A stretch of 47,363 bases of DNA from Pseudomonadota bacterium (GTDB lineage: Bacteria; Pseudomonadota; Gammaproteobacteria; Burkholderiales; Burkholderiaceae_C): contig JAFEEH010000222.1 of assembly GCA_018241185.1 (NCBI GenBank), forward strand, positions 1 through 47,363. The letters run 5' to 3'. Below, in pieces: positions 37,067 to 45,661 of the stretch (its first letter is position 1; every line of letters begins with the position of its first letter). The notes beneath the pieces were generated by a model. That model did not search any database, was not told the origin of the DNA, and saw only the letters and a list, made by a program, of their open reading frames with translations. A program made the position numbers and the translations under genes.

Positions 37067-40000
37067 ATGGACCTCCCCACCCTTCCCTCCGGCAAGCGCT
37101 TCACGCTGCCGCGCCCGCCCGCGTCGAGCGACGCCCTGCTGCTCGCCCGGCTGGCCGAGCGCGAGAAGGCCGCCGGCCGCGTGACGGCGGTGTTCGCCGC
37201 CGACGCCACCGACACCCAGCGCCTGGTCGACGAGCTGGCCTTCTTCGCGCCCGAACTGCGCACCGCCGTCTTCCCCGACTGGGAGACGCTGCCCTACGAC
37301 GCCTTCTCGCCGCACCAGGACCTCATCAGCGAGCGCCTGGCCACGCTGTGGCGCATCCTTCAGCGCGACCAGACGGACGGCGTCGACGTGGTGCTGGTGC
37401 CCGCCACCACGGCGCTGTACCGCGTCGCGCCACCGAGCTTCATGGCGGGCTACACCTTCCAGTTCAAGACCGGCCAGAAGCTGGACGAGGCGAAATTCAA
37501 GGCCCAGCTCACGCTGGCCGGCTACAGCCATGTGACGCAGGTCGTGAGCCCGGGCGAGTACGCGGTGCGCGGCGGCCTGATCGACCTGTTCCCGATGGGT
37601 TCGCCGCAGCCCTTTCGCGTCGACCTGTTCGACGACGAGATCGATTCGATCCGCACCTTCGACCCCGACAGCCAGCGCAGCCTGTACCCGGTGCCCGAGG
37701 TGCGGCTGCTGCCGGGCCGCGAGTTCCCGATGGACGACGACGCGCGGGCGCGCTTTCGCAGCCGCTGGCGCGAGCTGCTCGAAGGCGACCCGACAAAGAG
37801 CCGCATCTACAAGGACATGGGCAACGGCGTCGCGACCGCGGGCATCGAGTACTACCTGCCGCTGTTTTTCGACGAGACGGCAACGGTGTTCGATTACCTG
37901 GGCGCCGATGCGACGCTGGTGCTGCACGGCGACCTCGAGGGTGCATTCCAGCATTTCTGGCAGGACACGCGCGAGCGCTTTCGCCTGGTGCAGGGTGACC
38001 CCGAGCGGCCAGCCCTGCCGCCCGATGCGCTCTTCCTGTCGGCCGAGCAGTTCTACGGCAAGACCAAGGCGCATCCGCAACTCGCGATCCGCGCAACCGT
38101 TCAGGCTGAGCCTGTCGAAGCCCGGGCCGGCGCTTCGACAGGCCCGGCGCGAACGGGTGGTGGCGAACCAAGCACTTCGCCTTTCACCGAATTCGACAGC
38201 CTCCCTCCCCTGGCCGTCGTGCGCGGCGCCGACGACCCGCTCACGCGCCTGAAGGACCACATCCGCAACACGCAGCACCGCGTGCTGGTGCTGGCGGAGA
38301 GCGAGGGCCGGCGCGAGAGCCTGCTGGACTTCCTGCGCGCCAGCGGCGTGCAGCCGCCGGCCTTCGACTCGCTGGCCGAGTTCGAGGCTGCCACCGACGA
38401 GAAGGTGGGCATCGCCACCGCGGCCCTCGCGTCCGGCTTCGTCTGGCTCGAGACCGGCATCGATTTCGTCACCGAGACCGAGCTCTTCGCCACCCAGCCC
38501 ACCACGCGCCGCCGCGGCAAGCGGCAGGAGCAGACCAGCGACGTCGATGCGCTCATCAAGGACCTGTCGGAGCTCAATGTCGGCGACCCGGTGGTGCACA
38601 GCGCCCATGGCATCGGCCGCTACCGCGGGCTGATCAACATGGACCTCGGCTCGAAGAACGCCGACGGCACGCCCGCGCTGCAGGAGATGCTGCACCTGGA
38701 GTACGCCGACAAGGCCACGCTCTACGTGCCGGTGTCGCAACTGCACCTGATCAGCCGCTACACCGGCGTGTCGGCCGACGAGGCCCCGCTGCACAAGCTG
38801 GGCTCCGGCCAGTGGGAAAAGGCCAAGCGCAAGGCCGCCGAACAGGTGCGCGATGCCGCGGCGGAGCTGCTCAACATCTACGCCCGCCGCGCCGCGCGCG
38901 AGGGCCATGCCTTCCGCTTCTCTGCTGCCGACTACGAGGTCTTCGCCAATGATTTCGGCTTCGAGGAAACGGCCGACCAGAAGGCCGCGATCCACGCCGT
39001 GATCCAGGACATGGTTTCGCCGCGGCCGATGGACCGGCTGGTGTGCGGCGACGTGGGCTTCGGCAAGACCGAGGTGGCCCTGCGCGCTGCCTTCGTGGCC
39101 GTGACCGGCGGCAAGCAGGTCGCCTTTCTCGCGCCGACCACGCTGCTGGCCGAGCAGCACTACCAGACGCTGGTCGACCGCTTCTCGAAATGGCCGGTCA
39201 AGGTGGCCGAGATGAGCCGCTTCCGCTCGGCCAAGGAAATCACCGCGGCCGGCAAGGGCCTGGCCGACGGCAGCGTGGACATCGTGGTCGGCACGCACAA
39301 GCTACTCAGCGAATCGGTCAAGTTCAAGAACCTGGGCCTGCTCATCATCGACGAGGAGCACCGCTTCGGCGTGCGCCACAAGGAGGCGATGAAGGCGCTG
39401 CGCGCCGAGGTCGATGTGCTCACGCTCACCGCCACACCGATTCCGCGCACGCTGGGCATGGCACTCGAGGGCCTGCGCGACCTGAGCGTGATCGCCACCG
39501 CGCCGCAGCGGCGCCTGGCGATCAAGACCTTCGTGCGCAACGAGGGCACCGGCGTGATCCGTGAGGCGGTGCTGCGCGAACTGAAGCGCGGCGGGCAGGT
39601 CTACTTCCTGCACAACGAGGTCGAGACCATCGAGAACCGGCGCCAGAAGCTGCAGGAAATCCTGCCCGAGGCACGCATCGCCGTGGCCCACGGCCAGATG
39701 CCCGAGCGCGAACTGGAGCGCGTGATGCGCGACTTCGTGGCGCAGCGCTACAACATCCTGCTGTGCTCGACCATTATCGAGACCGGCATCGACGTGCCCA
39801 CGGCCAACACCATCGTCATCAGCCGCGCCGACAAGTTCGGCCTGGCACAGCTGCACCAGCTGCGCGGCCGCGTCGGGCGCAGCCACCACCAGGCGTATGC
39901 CTACCTCATGGTGCCCGATACCGAGGGCCTGACCAAGCAGGCCGCCCAGCGGCTCGACGCCATCCAGCAGATGGAAGAGCTGGGCAGCGGCTTCTACCTC

Positions 40001-40624
40001 GCGATGCACGACCTGGAGATCCGCGGTGCCGGCGAGGTGCTGGGAGAAAACCAGAGCGGCAACATGATGGAGATCGGCTTCCAGCTCTACAACGAGATGC
40101 TGTCGGAGGCCGTGAACTCGCTCAAGGCCGGCAAGGAGCCCGACCTGCTCTCGCCGCTGTCGGTGACGACCGAGATCAACCTGCACGCCCCGGCCCTGCT
40201 GCCCGACGACTACTGCGGCGACGTGCACCTGCGCCTGTCCTTCTACAAGAAGCTGGCCACCGCCAAGAACGCCGACCAGATCGACACGCTGCTCGAGGAA
40301 CTGGTGGACCGCTTCGGCAAGCTCCCGCCCCAGGCCCAGACCCTCGTCGACGTGCACCGCCTGCGCGTGCTGGCAAGGCCCTACGGCGTGGCCAAGGTCG
40401 ATGCCGCGCCGGGCATCATCAACATCACGTTCCGGCCCAATCCGCCGGTCGACCCGATGGCCATCATCCAGCTCATCCAGAAGAACAAGCACATCAAGCT
40501 GGCCGGCAACGAGAAGCTGCGCATCGAGCGCGAACTAAAAGAACCCCGCGACCGGGCCCAGATGGTGCGCGACGTGCTGCGCAGCCTGGGCCAGCCGCTC
40601 GTGAAGGAAACGACCCCCGCATGA
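37067..40624 (+). CDS. mfd: Transcription-repair coupling factor
   Basis: Mfd is a DNA translocase that removes RNA polymerase stalled at lesions and recruits UvrA. Order: UvrB-homology region (about 1-330, with FPDWETLPYDAFSPHQDLISERL and VSPGEYAVRGGLIDLFPMG), variable linker, RNA-polymerase-interacting CarD-like domain (about 505-570, with VGDPVVHSAHGIGRYRGL), helicase motor with Walker A GDVGFGKTEVA (about 660) and DEEHRFGV (about 762), TRG motif (QRLDAIQQMEELGSGFYLAMHDLEIRGAGEVLG), and a C-terminal D7 domain. Length is 1185 aa from the ATG 37067. An unrelated inverted-repeat element (38097-38156) is translated in frame within the linker. Confidence 0.97.
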   Translation: MDLPTLPSGKRFTLPRPPASSDALLLARLAEREKAAGRVTAVFAADATDTQRLVDELAFFAPELRTAVFPDWETLPYDAFSPHQDLISERLATLWRILQRDQTDGVDVVLVPATTALYRVAPPSFMAGYTFQFKTGQKLDEAKFKAQLTLAGYSHVTQVVSPGEYAVRGGLIDLFPMGSPQPFRVDLFDDEIDSIRTFDPDSQRSLYPVPEVRLLPGREFPMDDDARARFRSRWRELLEGDPTKSRIYKDMGNGVATAGIEYYLPLFFDETATVFDYLGADATLVLHGDLEGAFQHFWQDTRERFRLVQGDPERPALPPDALFLSAEQFYGKTKAHPQLAIRATVQAEPVEARAGASTGPARTGGGEPSTSPFTEFDSLPPLAVVRGADDPLTRLKDHIRNTQHRVLVLAESEGRRESLLDFLRASGVQPPAFDSLAEFEAATDEKVGIATAALASGFVWLETGIDFVTETELFATQPTTRRRGKRQEQTSDVDALIKDLSELNVGDPVVHSAHGIGRYRGLINMDLGSKNADGTPALQEMLHLEYADKATLYVPVSQLHLISRYTGVSADEAPLHKLGSGQWEKAKRKAAEQVRDAAAELLNIYARRAAREGHAFRFSAADYEVFANDFGFEETADQKAAIHAVIQDMVSPRPMDRLVCGDVGFGKTEVALRAAFVAVTGGKQVAFLAPTTLLAEQHYQTLVDRFSKWPVKVAEMSRFRSAKEITAAGKGLADGSVDIVVGTHKLLSESVKFKNLGLLIIDEEHRFGVRHKEAMKALRAEVDVLTLTATPIPRTLGMALEGLRDLSVIATAPQRRLAIKTFVRNEGTGVIREAVLRELKRGGQVYFLHNEVETIENRRQKLQEILPEARIAVAHGQMPERELERVMRDFVAQRYNILLCSTIIETGIDVPTANTIVISRADKFGLAQLHQLRGRVGRSHHQAYAYLMVPDTEGLTKQAAQRLDAIQQMEELGSGFYLAMHDLEIRGAGEVLGENQSGNMMEIGFQLYNEMLSEAVNSLKAGKEPDLLSPLSVTTEINLHAPALLPDDYCGDVHLRLSFYKKLATAKNADQIDTLLEELVDRFGKLPPQAQTLVDVHRLRVLARPYGVAKVDAAPGIINITFRPNPPVDPMAIIQLIQKNKHIKLAGNEKLRIERELKEPRDRAQMVRDVLRSLGQPLVKETTPA
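38097..38156. repeat. 60-bp inverted-repeat element in frame inside mfd
   Basis: The ends are CCGTTC (38097-38102) and GAACGG (38151-38156). The interior has a perfect 12-base inverted repeat, GCCTGTCGAAGC (38110-38121) and GCTTCGACAGGC (38132-38143). It is 20 codons long and encodes the low-complexity stretch TVQAEPVEARAGASTGPAR, between the conserved SAEQFYGKTKAHPQLAI and DSLPPLAVVRGADDPL segments. I know CTGTCGAAG/CTTCGACAG repeats to be common in such genomes. Confidence 0.8.
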
Positions 40625-41337
40625 CCGTGATCACCGAACATTCCCCCGGCCTCGTGTTGCGCGGCGTGACGTCTCCGCTGCGCTTGGCCGACTTCCGCCT
40701 CATCGCCTTCGACATGGACTCGACGCTGATCAACATCGAGTGCATCGACGAGATCGCCGACGCCGTCGGCAAGAAGGCCGAGGTCGCGGCCATCACCGAA
40801 GCCACGATGCGCGGCGAGATCAAGGACTTCAAGGAAAGCCTGCGCCGGCGCGTCGCCCTGCTCGAGGGCGTGCCGGTGACGGCGCTGCAGCAGGTGTATG
40901 ACGAACGCCTGCGCCTGAATCCTGGCGCCGACACACTGGTGGCTGCCTGCAAGGCCGCCGGCCTGAAGGTGCTGCTGGTGTCGGGCGGTTTCACTTTCTT
41001 CGCCGACCGCGTGAAGACTCGGCTGGGCATCGACTTCGCGCGCTCCAACCTGCTCGAGGAAGCCGACGGCCAGCTCACCGGCCGGGTGGTCACGCAGTCG
41101 TGGGGCGACATCTGCGACGGCGCCGAGAAGCGCCGCACGATGCTGGAGGTCGCGTCGCTGATCGGCGCCTCGCCGGCGCAGTGCATTGCGGTGGGCGACG
41201 GCGCGAACGACTTGCCGATGATGGGCGAGGCCGGCCTGTCGGTGGCCTACCACGCCAAGCCCAAGGTGCGCGAGCAGGCGATGGTGGCGATCGACGAAGG
41301 TGGACTGGACCGCTTGCTGGACGTGGTGCGGGCCTGA
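40621..41337 (+). CDS. serB: Phosphoserine phosphatase
   Basis: SerB removes phosphate from O-phosphoserine, the last step of serine synthesis. The HAD-family motifs are FDMDSTLINIECIDEIAD (nucleophile Asp31, acid Asp33), LLVSGGFTFFADR (motif II Ser), the motif III Lys region KRRTMLEVA and VGDGANDLPMMGEAGLSVAYHAKP (motif IV). The protein is 238 aa, without the ACT domains seen in some SerB. The ATG overlaps the mfd stop by 4 bases (ATGA), so translation is coupled. Confidence 0.96.
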   Translation: MTVITEHSPGLVLRGVTSPLRLADFRLIAFDMDSTLINIECIDEIADAVGKKAEVAAITEATMRGEIKDFKESLRRRVALLEGVPVTALQQVYDERLRLNPGADTLVAACKAAGLKVLLVSGGFTFFADRVKTRLGIDFARSNLLEEADGQLTGRVVTQSWGDICDGAEKRRTMLEVASLIGASPAQCIAVGDGANDLPMMGEAGLSVAYHAKPKVREQAMVAIDEGGLDRLLDVVRA

Positions 41338-41352
41338 GGCCAGGCCATCGTT

Positions 41353-41414
41353 GCTATCGTTTTCGTAGCTGCTCGCGCAGGCAGGGCGGGCGCTGCAGCC
41401 CGATTTGGTTCAAA
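41353..41414 (+). repeat. 62-bp palindromic repeat, copy i (downstream of serB)
   Basis: The core GCTATCGTTTTCGTAGC is followed by GCTCGCGCAGGCAGGGCGGG, then GCTGCAGCCCGATTTGGTTCAAA, close to copies d-f. Its end supplies the TGA stop (41410-41412) of the opposing DUF6172-like gene, and it fills the convergent gap after serB. Confidence 0.93.
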
Positions 41415-41730
41415 TTTCGTCTTCGGCGGCGACATCGCTCTCAGCGGCCGCAGCGTTCCGCGCCGCCGGCCGTGCCGTGAATTCCACGTAGATCTGCGGC
41501 TGCTGCGTGCGCGCCGCCTCGTCGATCAACGCGTTGAGCGACGCCAGGTTCACGGCCTGCGCCTCGTCGGCATTGAGGCCGAAACGGCAGTCGAATTCCC
41601 AGTGGTGCGCGCCCTCGGGCAGCGGATGGCGGCGGTCGCGCTTGAGCGCCTTGCGGATGTCGTGGCGGATCGCATCGAGCACACGGTCCGGATGCCGGCC
41701 CTCGATCTTCAGGGGAAAGGTTTTTCTCAT
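41410..41730 (-). CDS. DUF6172-like small protein
   Basis: A 106-aa conserved protein of unknown function. MRKTFPLKIEGRHPDRVLDAIRHDIRKALKRDRRHPLPEGAHHWEFDCRFG is a pattern I associate with the DUF6172 family (from memory, unchecked). The charged, Arg-rich N-terminal half is followed by an Ala-rich acidic tail. I start at the ATG 41728-41730, where the conserved sequence begins; the frame is open to 41793. The stop is provided by repeat copy i. It is divergent from a small plus-strand ORF. Confidence 0.75.
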   Translation of the reverse strand: MRKTFPLKIEGRHPDRVLDAIRHDIRKALKRDRRHPLPEGAHHWEFDCRFGLNADEAQAVNLASLNALIDEAARTQQPQIYVEFTARPAARNAAAAESDVAAEDEI

Positions 41731-41809
41731 GCGCGATCGTATCGCGCGGCCCTGGCGTTCCGGACCTGCGTACAGTCGACCCCTCGACGACACCGCAGGA
41801 GATCAGGAC

Positions 41810-42037
41810 ATGGCGCGCGCAAACGACTGGGCAAGCAAGGTGATGGCGCTGGTCCATGGCGGCAACACCGCTGCCGCTATCGCGCAGATCAAGGTCGCAC
41901 CGAGCGTGAAGGACCTGCAGGCGCTCGCAACGATCATGAAGCTGTCGCGCCTGACCGGCAAATACCGCCACCTCGATGCGGCGATCGAAGAGAACCTCGC
42001 CCTGCTTTCGGCGCCGCGGCTGCATCGGTCGCCCTGA
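41810..42037 (+). CDS. Small hypothetical protein (75 aa)
   Basis: I do not recognise a family. The frame starts at an ATG with an AGGAG site 9 bases upstream and reads MARANDWASKVMALVHGGNTAAAIAQIKVAPSVKDLQALATIMKL, then a basic/helical end. The composition is that of a compact helical protein, not of an out-of-frame reading. No long competing frame exists on the other strand here. It is transcribed away from the DUF6172-like gene. Confidence 0.6.
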   Translation: MARANDWASKVMALVHGGNTAAAIAQIKVAPSVKDLQALATIMKLSRLTGKYRHLDAAIEENLALLSAPRLHRSP

Positions 42038-42072
42038 GGCCGCCGCCGCGGAAGACGATGCCCCCGGCCGAA

Positions 42073-42876
42073 TCAGCGGAATCGGACGGTGAGCGGCGAC
42101 AGCGGCGCGTCGAAATGGCCGGTCCAGGTCTGGCCTGCCTCCACGGGCCAGGCGTCGGTCCAGGTTCCGGTGGTGACCACGTCGCCCGGTTGCAGCGCAG
42201 GTGCGCCGGGGCATCGCGCCAGTTCGCGTGCGAAATGCAGCAGGGCGTGCAGGGGGCCGTCGAGCACGTTCACGCCCTGCCCTTGCTCGACCACGGCGCC
42301 ACCGCGCGCCAGACGCACTGTCGCGGCGGCGAGTTGACGTTCCAGCCCTTCGGCATCGGCCGCGATCTCGCGCACCGGCACGCGCCGGCCCACCAGCAGG
42401 TGCGCATGCAACGAGCCGTCGGCGATCGGGTCGGCCGCCGCCACGAAGCGCCAGCCCGTCAGGTGCGATTGGACGATCTCGAAGCCGGGCGCGACCCAGT
42501 CGATGGCGTCGAAGAGTTGCAGCAGGTCGGCATCCCGTGCCGGCGTGGCGCGCAGGCCGAAGACCGCCTCAGGCTCCAGCCGCGGCTCGCAAGCCACACC
42601 GAGCGCGACCTCTCCTTCACCTTCGCACAGCGTCAGCGTGCTGTCGTAGACGGTGCCCCAGATCGGCGCGAAGACGTTGTAGCGCGGCCAGATCGAGCGG
42701 TTGGTGAAGCCGATCTTGAAACCTCGCGGGCGCTCGCCGCGGGCGATGCGCAGCGCGCGCACTTCCAGCTGGCGGCGGTATGCCGTGTCCAAGTCCAGGC
42801 CGGTCGGGCGCGCCCAGGGCGTGCCCTCGTCGTGGTGGCGCAGCAGCGTTGCGGCGGAAAGGGGGGCGGCGGTCAT
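42073..42876 (-). CDS. Fumarylacetoacetase-fold hydratase (2-keto-4-pentenoate hydratase-like)
   Basis: The 267-aa protein resembles the MhpD / 4-oxalocrotonate decarboxylase-like group, which hydrates or decarboxylates 2-oxo acids in meta-cleavage routes. Recognisable stretches are GFKIGFTNRSIWPRYNVFAPIWGTVYDS, EPRLEPEAVFGL, DAIDWVAPGFEIVQSHLTGWRF and LQPGDVVTTGTWTDAWPVEAGQTW near the end. No other aromatic-degradation gene is adjacent, so the substrate is open. The ATG 42874-42876 overlaps the stop of the upstream DUF1772-like gene by 4 bases. Confidence 0.8.
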   Translation of the reverse strand: MTAAPLSAATLLRHHDEGTPWARPTGLDLDTAYRRQLEVRALRIARGERPRGFKIGFTNRSIWPRYNVFAPIWGTVYDSTLTLCEGEGEVALGVACEPRLEPEAVFGLRATPARDADLLQLFDAIDWVAPGFEIVQSHLTGWRFVAAADPIADGSLHAHLLVGRRVPVREIAADAEGLERQLAAATVRLARGGAVVEQGQGVNVLDGPLHALLHFARELARCPGAPALQPGDVVTTGTWTDAWPVEAGQTWTGHFDAPLSPLTVRFR

Positions 42877-43400
42877 TCGCCGGATGATAGGTCGCACCGC
42901 GCAGCCACGACGCGCCATGCCAGCGCGGCACAACCCATGCAGAAGGCGGCGAGGCTGACCACCACGCGCCAGAGGTTCGCGCGATTCCACGCCTCGCGGG
43001 TCTGCGCCCAGTCGGCGGGCAAGGCCTGGGGGCTCCAGGACTCGGTGTAGGCATTGAGCGGCAGGTTGACCTGGGCAGTGAGCACGATCACGCCGAGCCC
43101 GTAGAGCACGCCGGCCGCCGCCAATATGCGCCACCATCCGTCGCGCCAGTGCGGCCAGGCCGCCAGCAGCGCCAGGGCGCCGATGAGGGGCGGCCCGAAG
43201 AAAAAGGTGAAGAACACCGGGTGCCGCACATGGCGGTTGAGCAACGACTGCACCTGCGCATAAAGGCTGCCGTCCATCTGGGCCGTGGCCAGGGCCACGT
43301 TCGCGCTGTAGGCCCAGAAGAATCCGGCCATCACGCCCAGCCAGACGATGGCCAGCACGTGGAGCGTGAGTTGCAGCGACAGCGAGCGAGATCGGAACAT
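42873..43400 (-). CDS. DUF1772-like integral membrane protein
   Basis: A 175-aa membrane protein with about four hydrophobic helices (LTLHVLAIVWLGVMAGFFWAY, the FFTFFFGPPLIGALALLAAW region, ILAAAGVLYGLGVIVLTAQVNLPLNAY, VVVSLAAFCMGCAALAW). The NLPLNAYTESW stretch and the Trp-rich loop before the last helix resemble DUF1772 (anthrone oxygenase-like) proteins. Function is not known. It is coupled to the hydratase gene by a 4-base overlap. Confidence 0.75.
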   Translation of the reverse strand: MFRSRSLSLQLTLHVLAIVWLGVMAGFFWAYSANVALATAQMDGSLYAQVQSLLNRHVRHPVFFTFFFGPPLIGALALLAAWPHWRDGWWRILAAAGVLYGLGVIVLTAQVNLPLNAYTESWSPQALPADWAQTREAWNRANLWRVVVSLAAFCMGCAALAWRVVAARCDLSSGE

Positions 43401-43457
43401 GGCGGGCCCATCGGATAGCGATGGCCGCCACTGTGCCGAGCCCTTGCGAACCGTGCC

Positions 43458-44057
43458 TTAACCCCGGATAAGGCCCACCTTCGCGCGCAGGCGCGAGAGC
43501 GAGACGTCCGTCATGCCGAGGAAGGACGCCAGGTGGCGCAGCGGGATGCGGCTCGCCCAATGCGGATGACGCTGCAGCAGGGCCGCATAGCGGCCGCGCG
43601 CATCGAGCTGGAGGAAGTCCTGCTCGCGCTGCATCTTGTCATCCAGAAGATGGGCCAGCGCGTGTTCTTGCAAGGCCGCCCAGGACGGCAGCCGATGCAC
43701 CACCGGTGTCAGCACCGCCATCGGCAGTGCCCAGACCCGTGTCGTCTCGAGCGCAGCCATGAAAAAGGCCGACGGCTCGTTCCGCATGCGCGGGGTGAGC
43801 GGCCAGAGCCAACTGCCGTCGAGGTGGAAATTCTTGTTGCGCTCGACGCCGTCCACATCCAGGTAATACATGCGCACGGCGCCGGACTGCACCCAGAGCG
43901 CATCGCGCCAAGGATCGCCCGTGCTCAGGATGGGCTCGCCCCGAGCCAGTTCACGCGCGCGGCCGGCCGCCTGCAGTCCAGACAACTGCTGAGTCGAGAC
44001 GCCCGGCAGCCACGCCTCGAGGGCCGAATGCCAGGGCGAAGCGTCGGGCGCAGTCAG
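43458..44057 (-). CDS. Crp/Fnr-family transcription regulator
   Basis: A cyclic-nucleotide-binding-like domain (ARELARGEPILSTGDPWRDALWVQSGAVRMYYLDVDGVERNKNFHLDGSW) precedes a short C-terminal helix-turn-helix (RIPLRHLASFLGMTDVSLSRLRAKVGLIRG). No Fnr cysteine cluster is visible, so the ligand is unknown. The only likely start is unusual: a CTG at 44057-44055 overlapping the aminotransferase TGA, giving 199 aa. Earlier codons are antisense-frame readings of the aminotransferase, and no ATG or GTG exists before the conserved part. A TTG further in (QLSGLQ) is the alternative. Confidence 0.8.
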   Translation of the reverse strand: MTAPDASPWHSALEAWLPGVSTQQLSGLQAAGRARELARGEPILSTGDPWRDALWVQSGAVRMYYLDVDGVERNKNFHLDGSWLWPLTPRMRNEPSAFFMAALETTRVWALPMAVLTPVVHRLPSWAALQEHALAHLLDDKMQREQDFLQLDARGRYAALLQRHPHWASRIPLRHLASFLGMTDVSLSRLRAKVGLIRG

Positions 44058-45241
44058 AGCGCCTGGCCCAGCCGGGCGATGCCCTCGCGGATCTTGTCGA
44101 CGTTGGCCGTCGCGAAGCTCAGGCGCAGCGTCGCCAGGTCGGGTTTCTCGGCGAAGAACGGCGCGCCGGGCACGAAGGCGACGCCCTTGTCGATCGCCTT
44201 CTTGGCAAAGGCGTTGGCGTCCTTCTCCTTGCCGCCCGCGCCGGTGAGCGCGGCCCAGAAGAACAGGCCGCCGTTCGGCTGGGTGAAGGTGATGGCTTCG
44301 CCCAGTTCGCGCTGAAGCGCCTCGCCCATGGCCTGTGCGCGGCCGGCGTAGACCTCGCGCACGTGGGCCAGCGTGGCCGGCATGCGGCCGCTCTTGAGGT
44401 ACTGCGCCGCCGTGGCCTGCGCGAAGGTGCTGGTGTGCGCATCGCTGAACTGCTTGCACATCGTCGCCTTGGCCAGCAGCTCGGCCGGCGCGATCATCCA
44501 GCCGATGCGCAGGCCCGGGCTGAGCACCTTGCTCAGCGAACCGCAGTGCACGAGCAGCTCGCGGCTGCCCGGCATCTGTTCGCTCAGGGCCATGATGGAC
44601 GGCGGCGGCGCCTCACCGAAGTACAGGTCACCGTAGGGATCGTCCTCCACGATCACGGTGTTGTGCTTGACCGCCATCTCCAGCACCTTCTTGCGGCGCT
44701 CCAGGCTCAGCATGGCGCCGCTGGGGTTGCCGAAGGTGGGGATGAGGTAGACGAACTTGGGCTTGTGCTCGGCGATGAGCTGCTCGAGCCTGTCGGTGTC
44801 GACGCCATTCGCATCGACCGGCGCGCTCACGAGCTGCGCGCCATAGAGGCGGAAGCACTGGATGGTGGCCAGGAAGGTCGGGCCCTCGACGATCACCTTG
44901 TCGCCGGGGGAGATCAGCGTCTTGCCCAGCAGGTCGAGCGCCTGCTGGCTGCCGGTGGTGACAATCAGGCCCGACGGATCGACCGCCACGCCCTTGGTCT
45001 TCATGAAGGCCGACAGCTGCGTGCGCAGCGGCTCGTAGCCTTCGGTGGCGCCGTACTGCAGCGCCCCGCCCGGCTCCTCGTCCAGGGCCTTGTTGGCCGC
45101 CTCCTTGAGCCCCTCGACGTCGAACATCGCGCTGTCGGGGAAGCCACCCGCGAAGCTGATGATGCCGGGCTTGCCCAGCAGCTTGAAGAGCTCGCGAATG
45201 GCGGAGGTTTCGACGTTGTCGAGGCGAGAGGCGAATTGCAT
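44054..45241 (-). CDS. PLP-dependent aminotransferase, class I/II
   Basis: A fold-type I aminotransferase of 395 aa, related to 2-aminoadipate/aromatic aminotransferases (LysN/ARO8-like) that use 2-oxoglutarate. The PLP lysine is Lys238 in HCGSLSKVLSPGLRIGWM. PLP-ring contacts are Asn172 (PTFGNPSGAML) and Asp201/Tyr203 (VEDDPYGDLYF). The N-terminus (IISFAGGFPDSAMF, LQYGATEGYEPLR) binds the substrate carboxylate. Substrate cannot be told from sequence. It is divergent from hipB across 153 bases. Confidence 0.88.
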   Translation of the reverse strand: MQFASRLDNVETSAIRELFKLLGKPGIISFAGGFPDSAMFDVEGLKEAANKALDEEPGGALQYGATEGYEPLRTQLSAFMKTKGVAVDPSGLIVTTGSQQALDLLGKTLISPGDKVIVEGPTFLATIQCFRLYGAQLVSAPVDANGVDTDRLEQLIAEHKPKFVYLIPTFGNPSGAMLSLERRKKVLEMAVKHNTVIVEDDPYGDLYFGEAPPPSIMALSEQMPGSRELLVHCGSLSKVLSPGLRIGWMIAPAELLAKATMCKQFSDAHTSTFAQATAAQYLKSGRMPATLAHVREVYAGRAQAMGEALQRELGEAITFTQPNGGLFFWAALTGAGGKEKDANAFAKKAIDKGVAFVPGAPFFAEKPDLATLRLSFATANVDKIREGIARLGQAL

Positions 45242-45314
45242 GGTGGTGTCCGGAGAGGTGCGCAGCGGGGCGCGGGAGGCTGGCCGACATTGTGGCGAAA
45301 TGCGTGCAGATGCG

Positions 45315-45363
45315 TTTATCGCCTCAAAGCGATTTATTGCATTTATCGCTCTGAAATGATATT
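45315..45363 (+). promoter_or_regulatory. Candidate HipB operators and promoter
   Basis: Two related blocks 27 bases apart, TTTATCGCCTCAAAGCGATT (45315 on) and TTTATCGCTCTGAAATGATA (45342 on), lie in an AT-rich island. The first is a perfect inverted repeat, ATCGC-ctcaaa-GCGAT; the second is imperfect. A -35 TTGCAT (45337-45342), 17 bases and TATTTT (45360-45365) overlap both, so HipB binding would block the promoter. Confidence 0.5.
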
Positions 45364-45394
45364 TTTGCAGGTATCGCGAATCCACGGTACGGCG

Positions 45395-45658
45395 ATGTCC
45401 ACGAACCTGCCCCTGATCAATGCGACCCAGTTGTCGGCCCACCTCAAGTCGCTGCGCAAGGCCCAGGGCCTGACGCAGACACAACTGGGCGCTCGCATCG
45501 GGGTGAAGCAGACACGCATCGCCGACATCGAGCGCAACCCGGGCGCCATCGCGGTCGACCAGTTGCTGCAGTTGCTGCATGCGCTGGGGGCTCGCCTGGA
45601 GCTGGTGCCGCCCTCCCCGCCTGCAGTTGGGACGCAGGGCGACACCGCGGACTGGTGA
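45395..45658 (+). CDS. hipB: HipB-like antitoxin (HTH DNA-binding protein)
   Basis: An 87-aa helix-turn-helix protein of the HipB/XRE type. The HTH is LSAHLKSLRKAQGLTQTQLGARIGVKQTRIADIERNPGAIAVDQLLQLLHALG. In E. coli HipB binds HipA and represses the hipBA operon. The start used is the ATG 45395; an upstream ATG (45358) lies in the promoter. The stop is 3 bases before hipA, in the standard antitoxin-then-toxin order. Confidence 0.88.
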   Translation: MSTNLPLINATQLSAHLKSLRKAQGLTQTQLGARIGVKQTRIADIERNPGAIAVDQLLQLLHALGARLELVPPSPPAVGTQGDTADW

Positions 45659-45661
45659 TCC

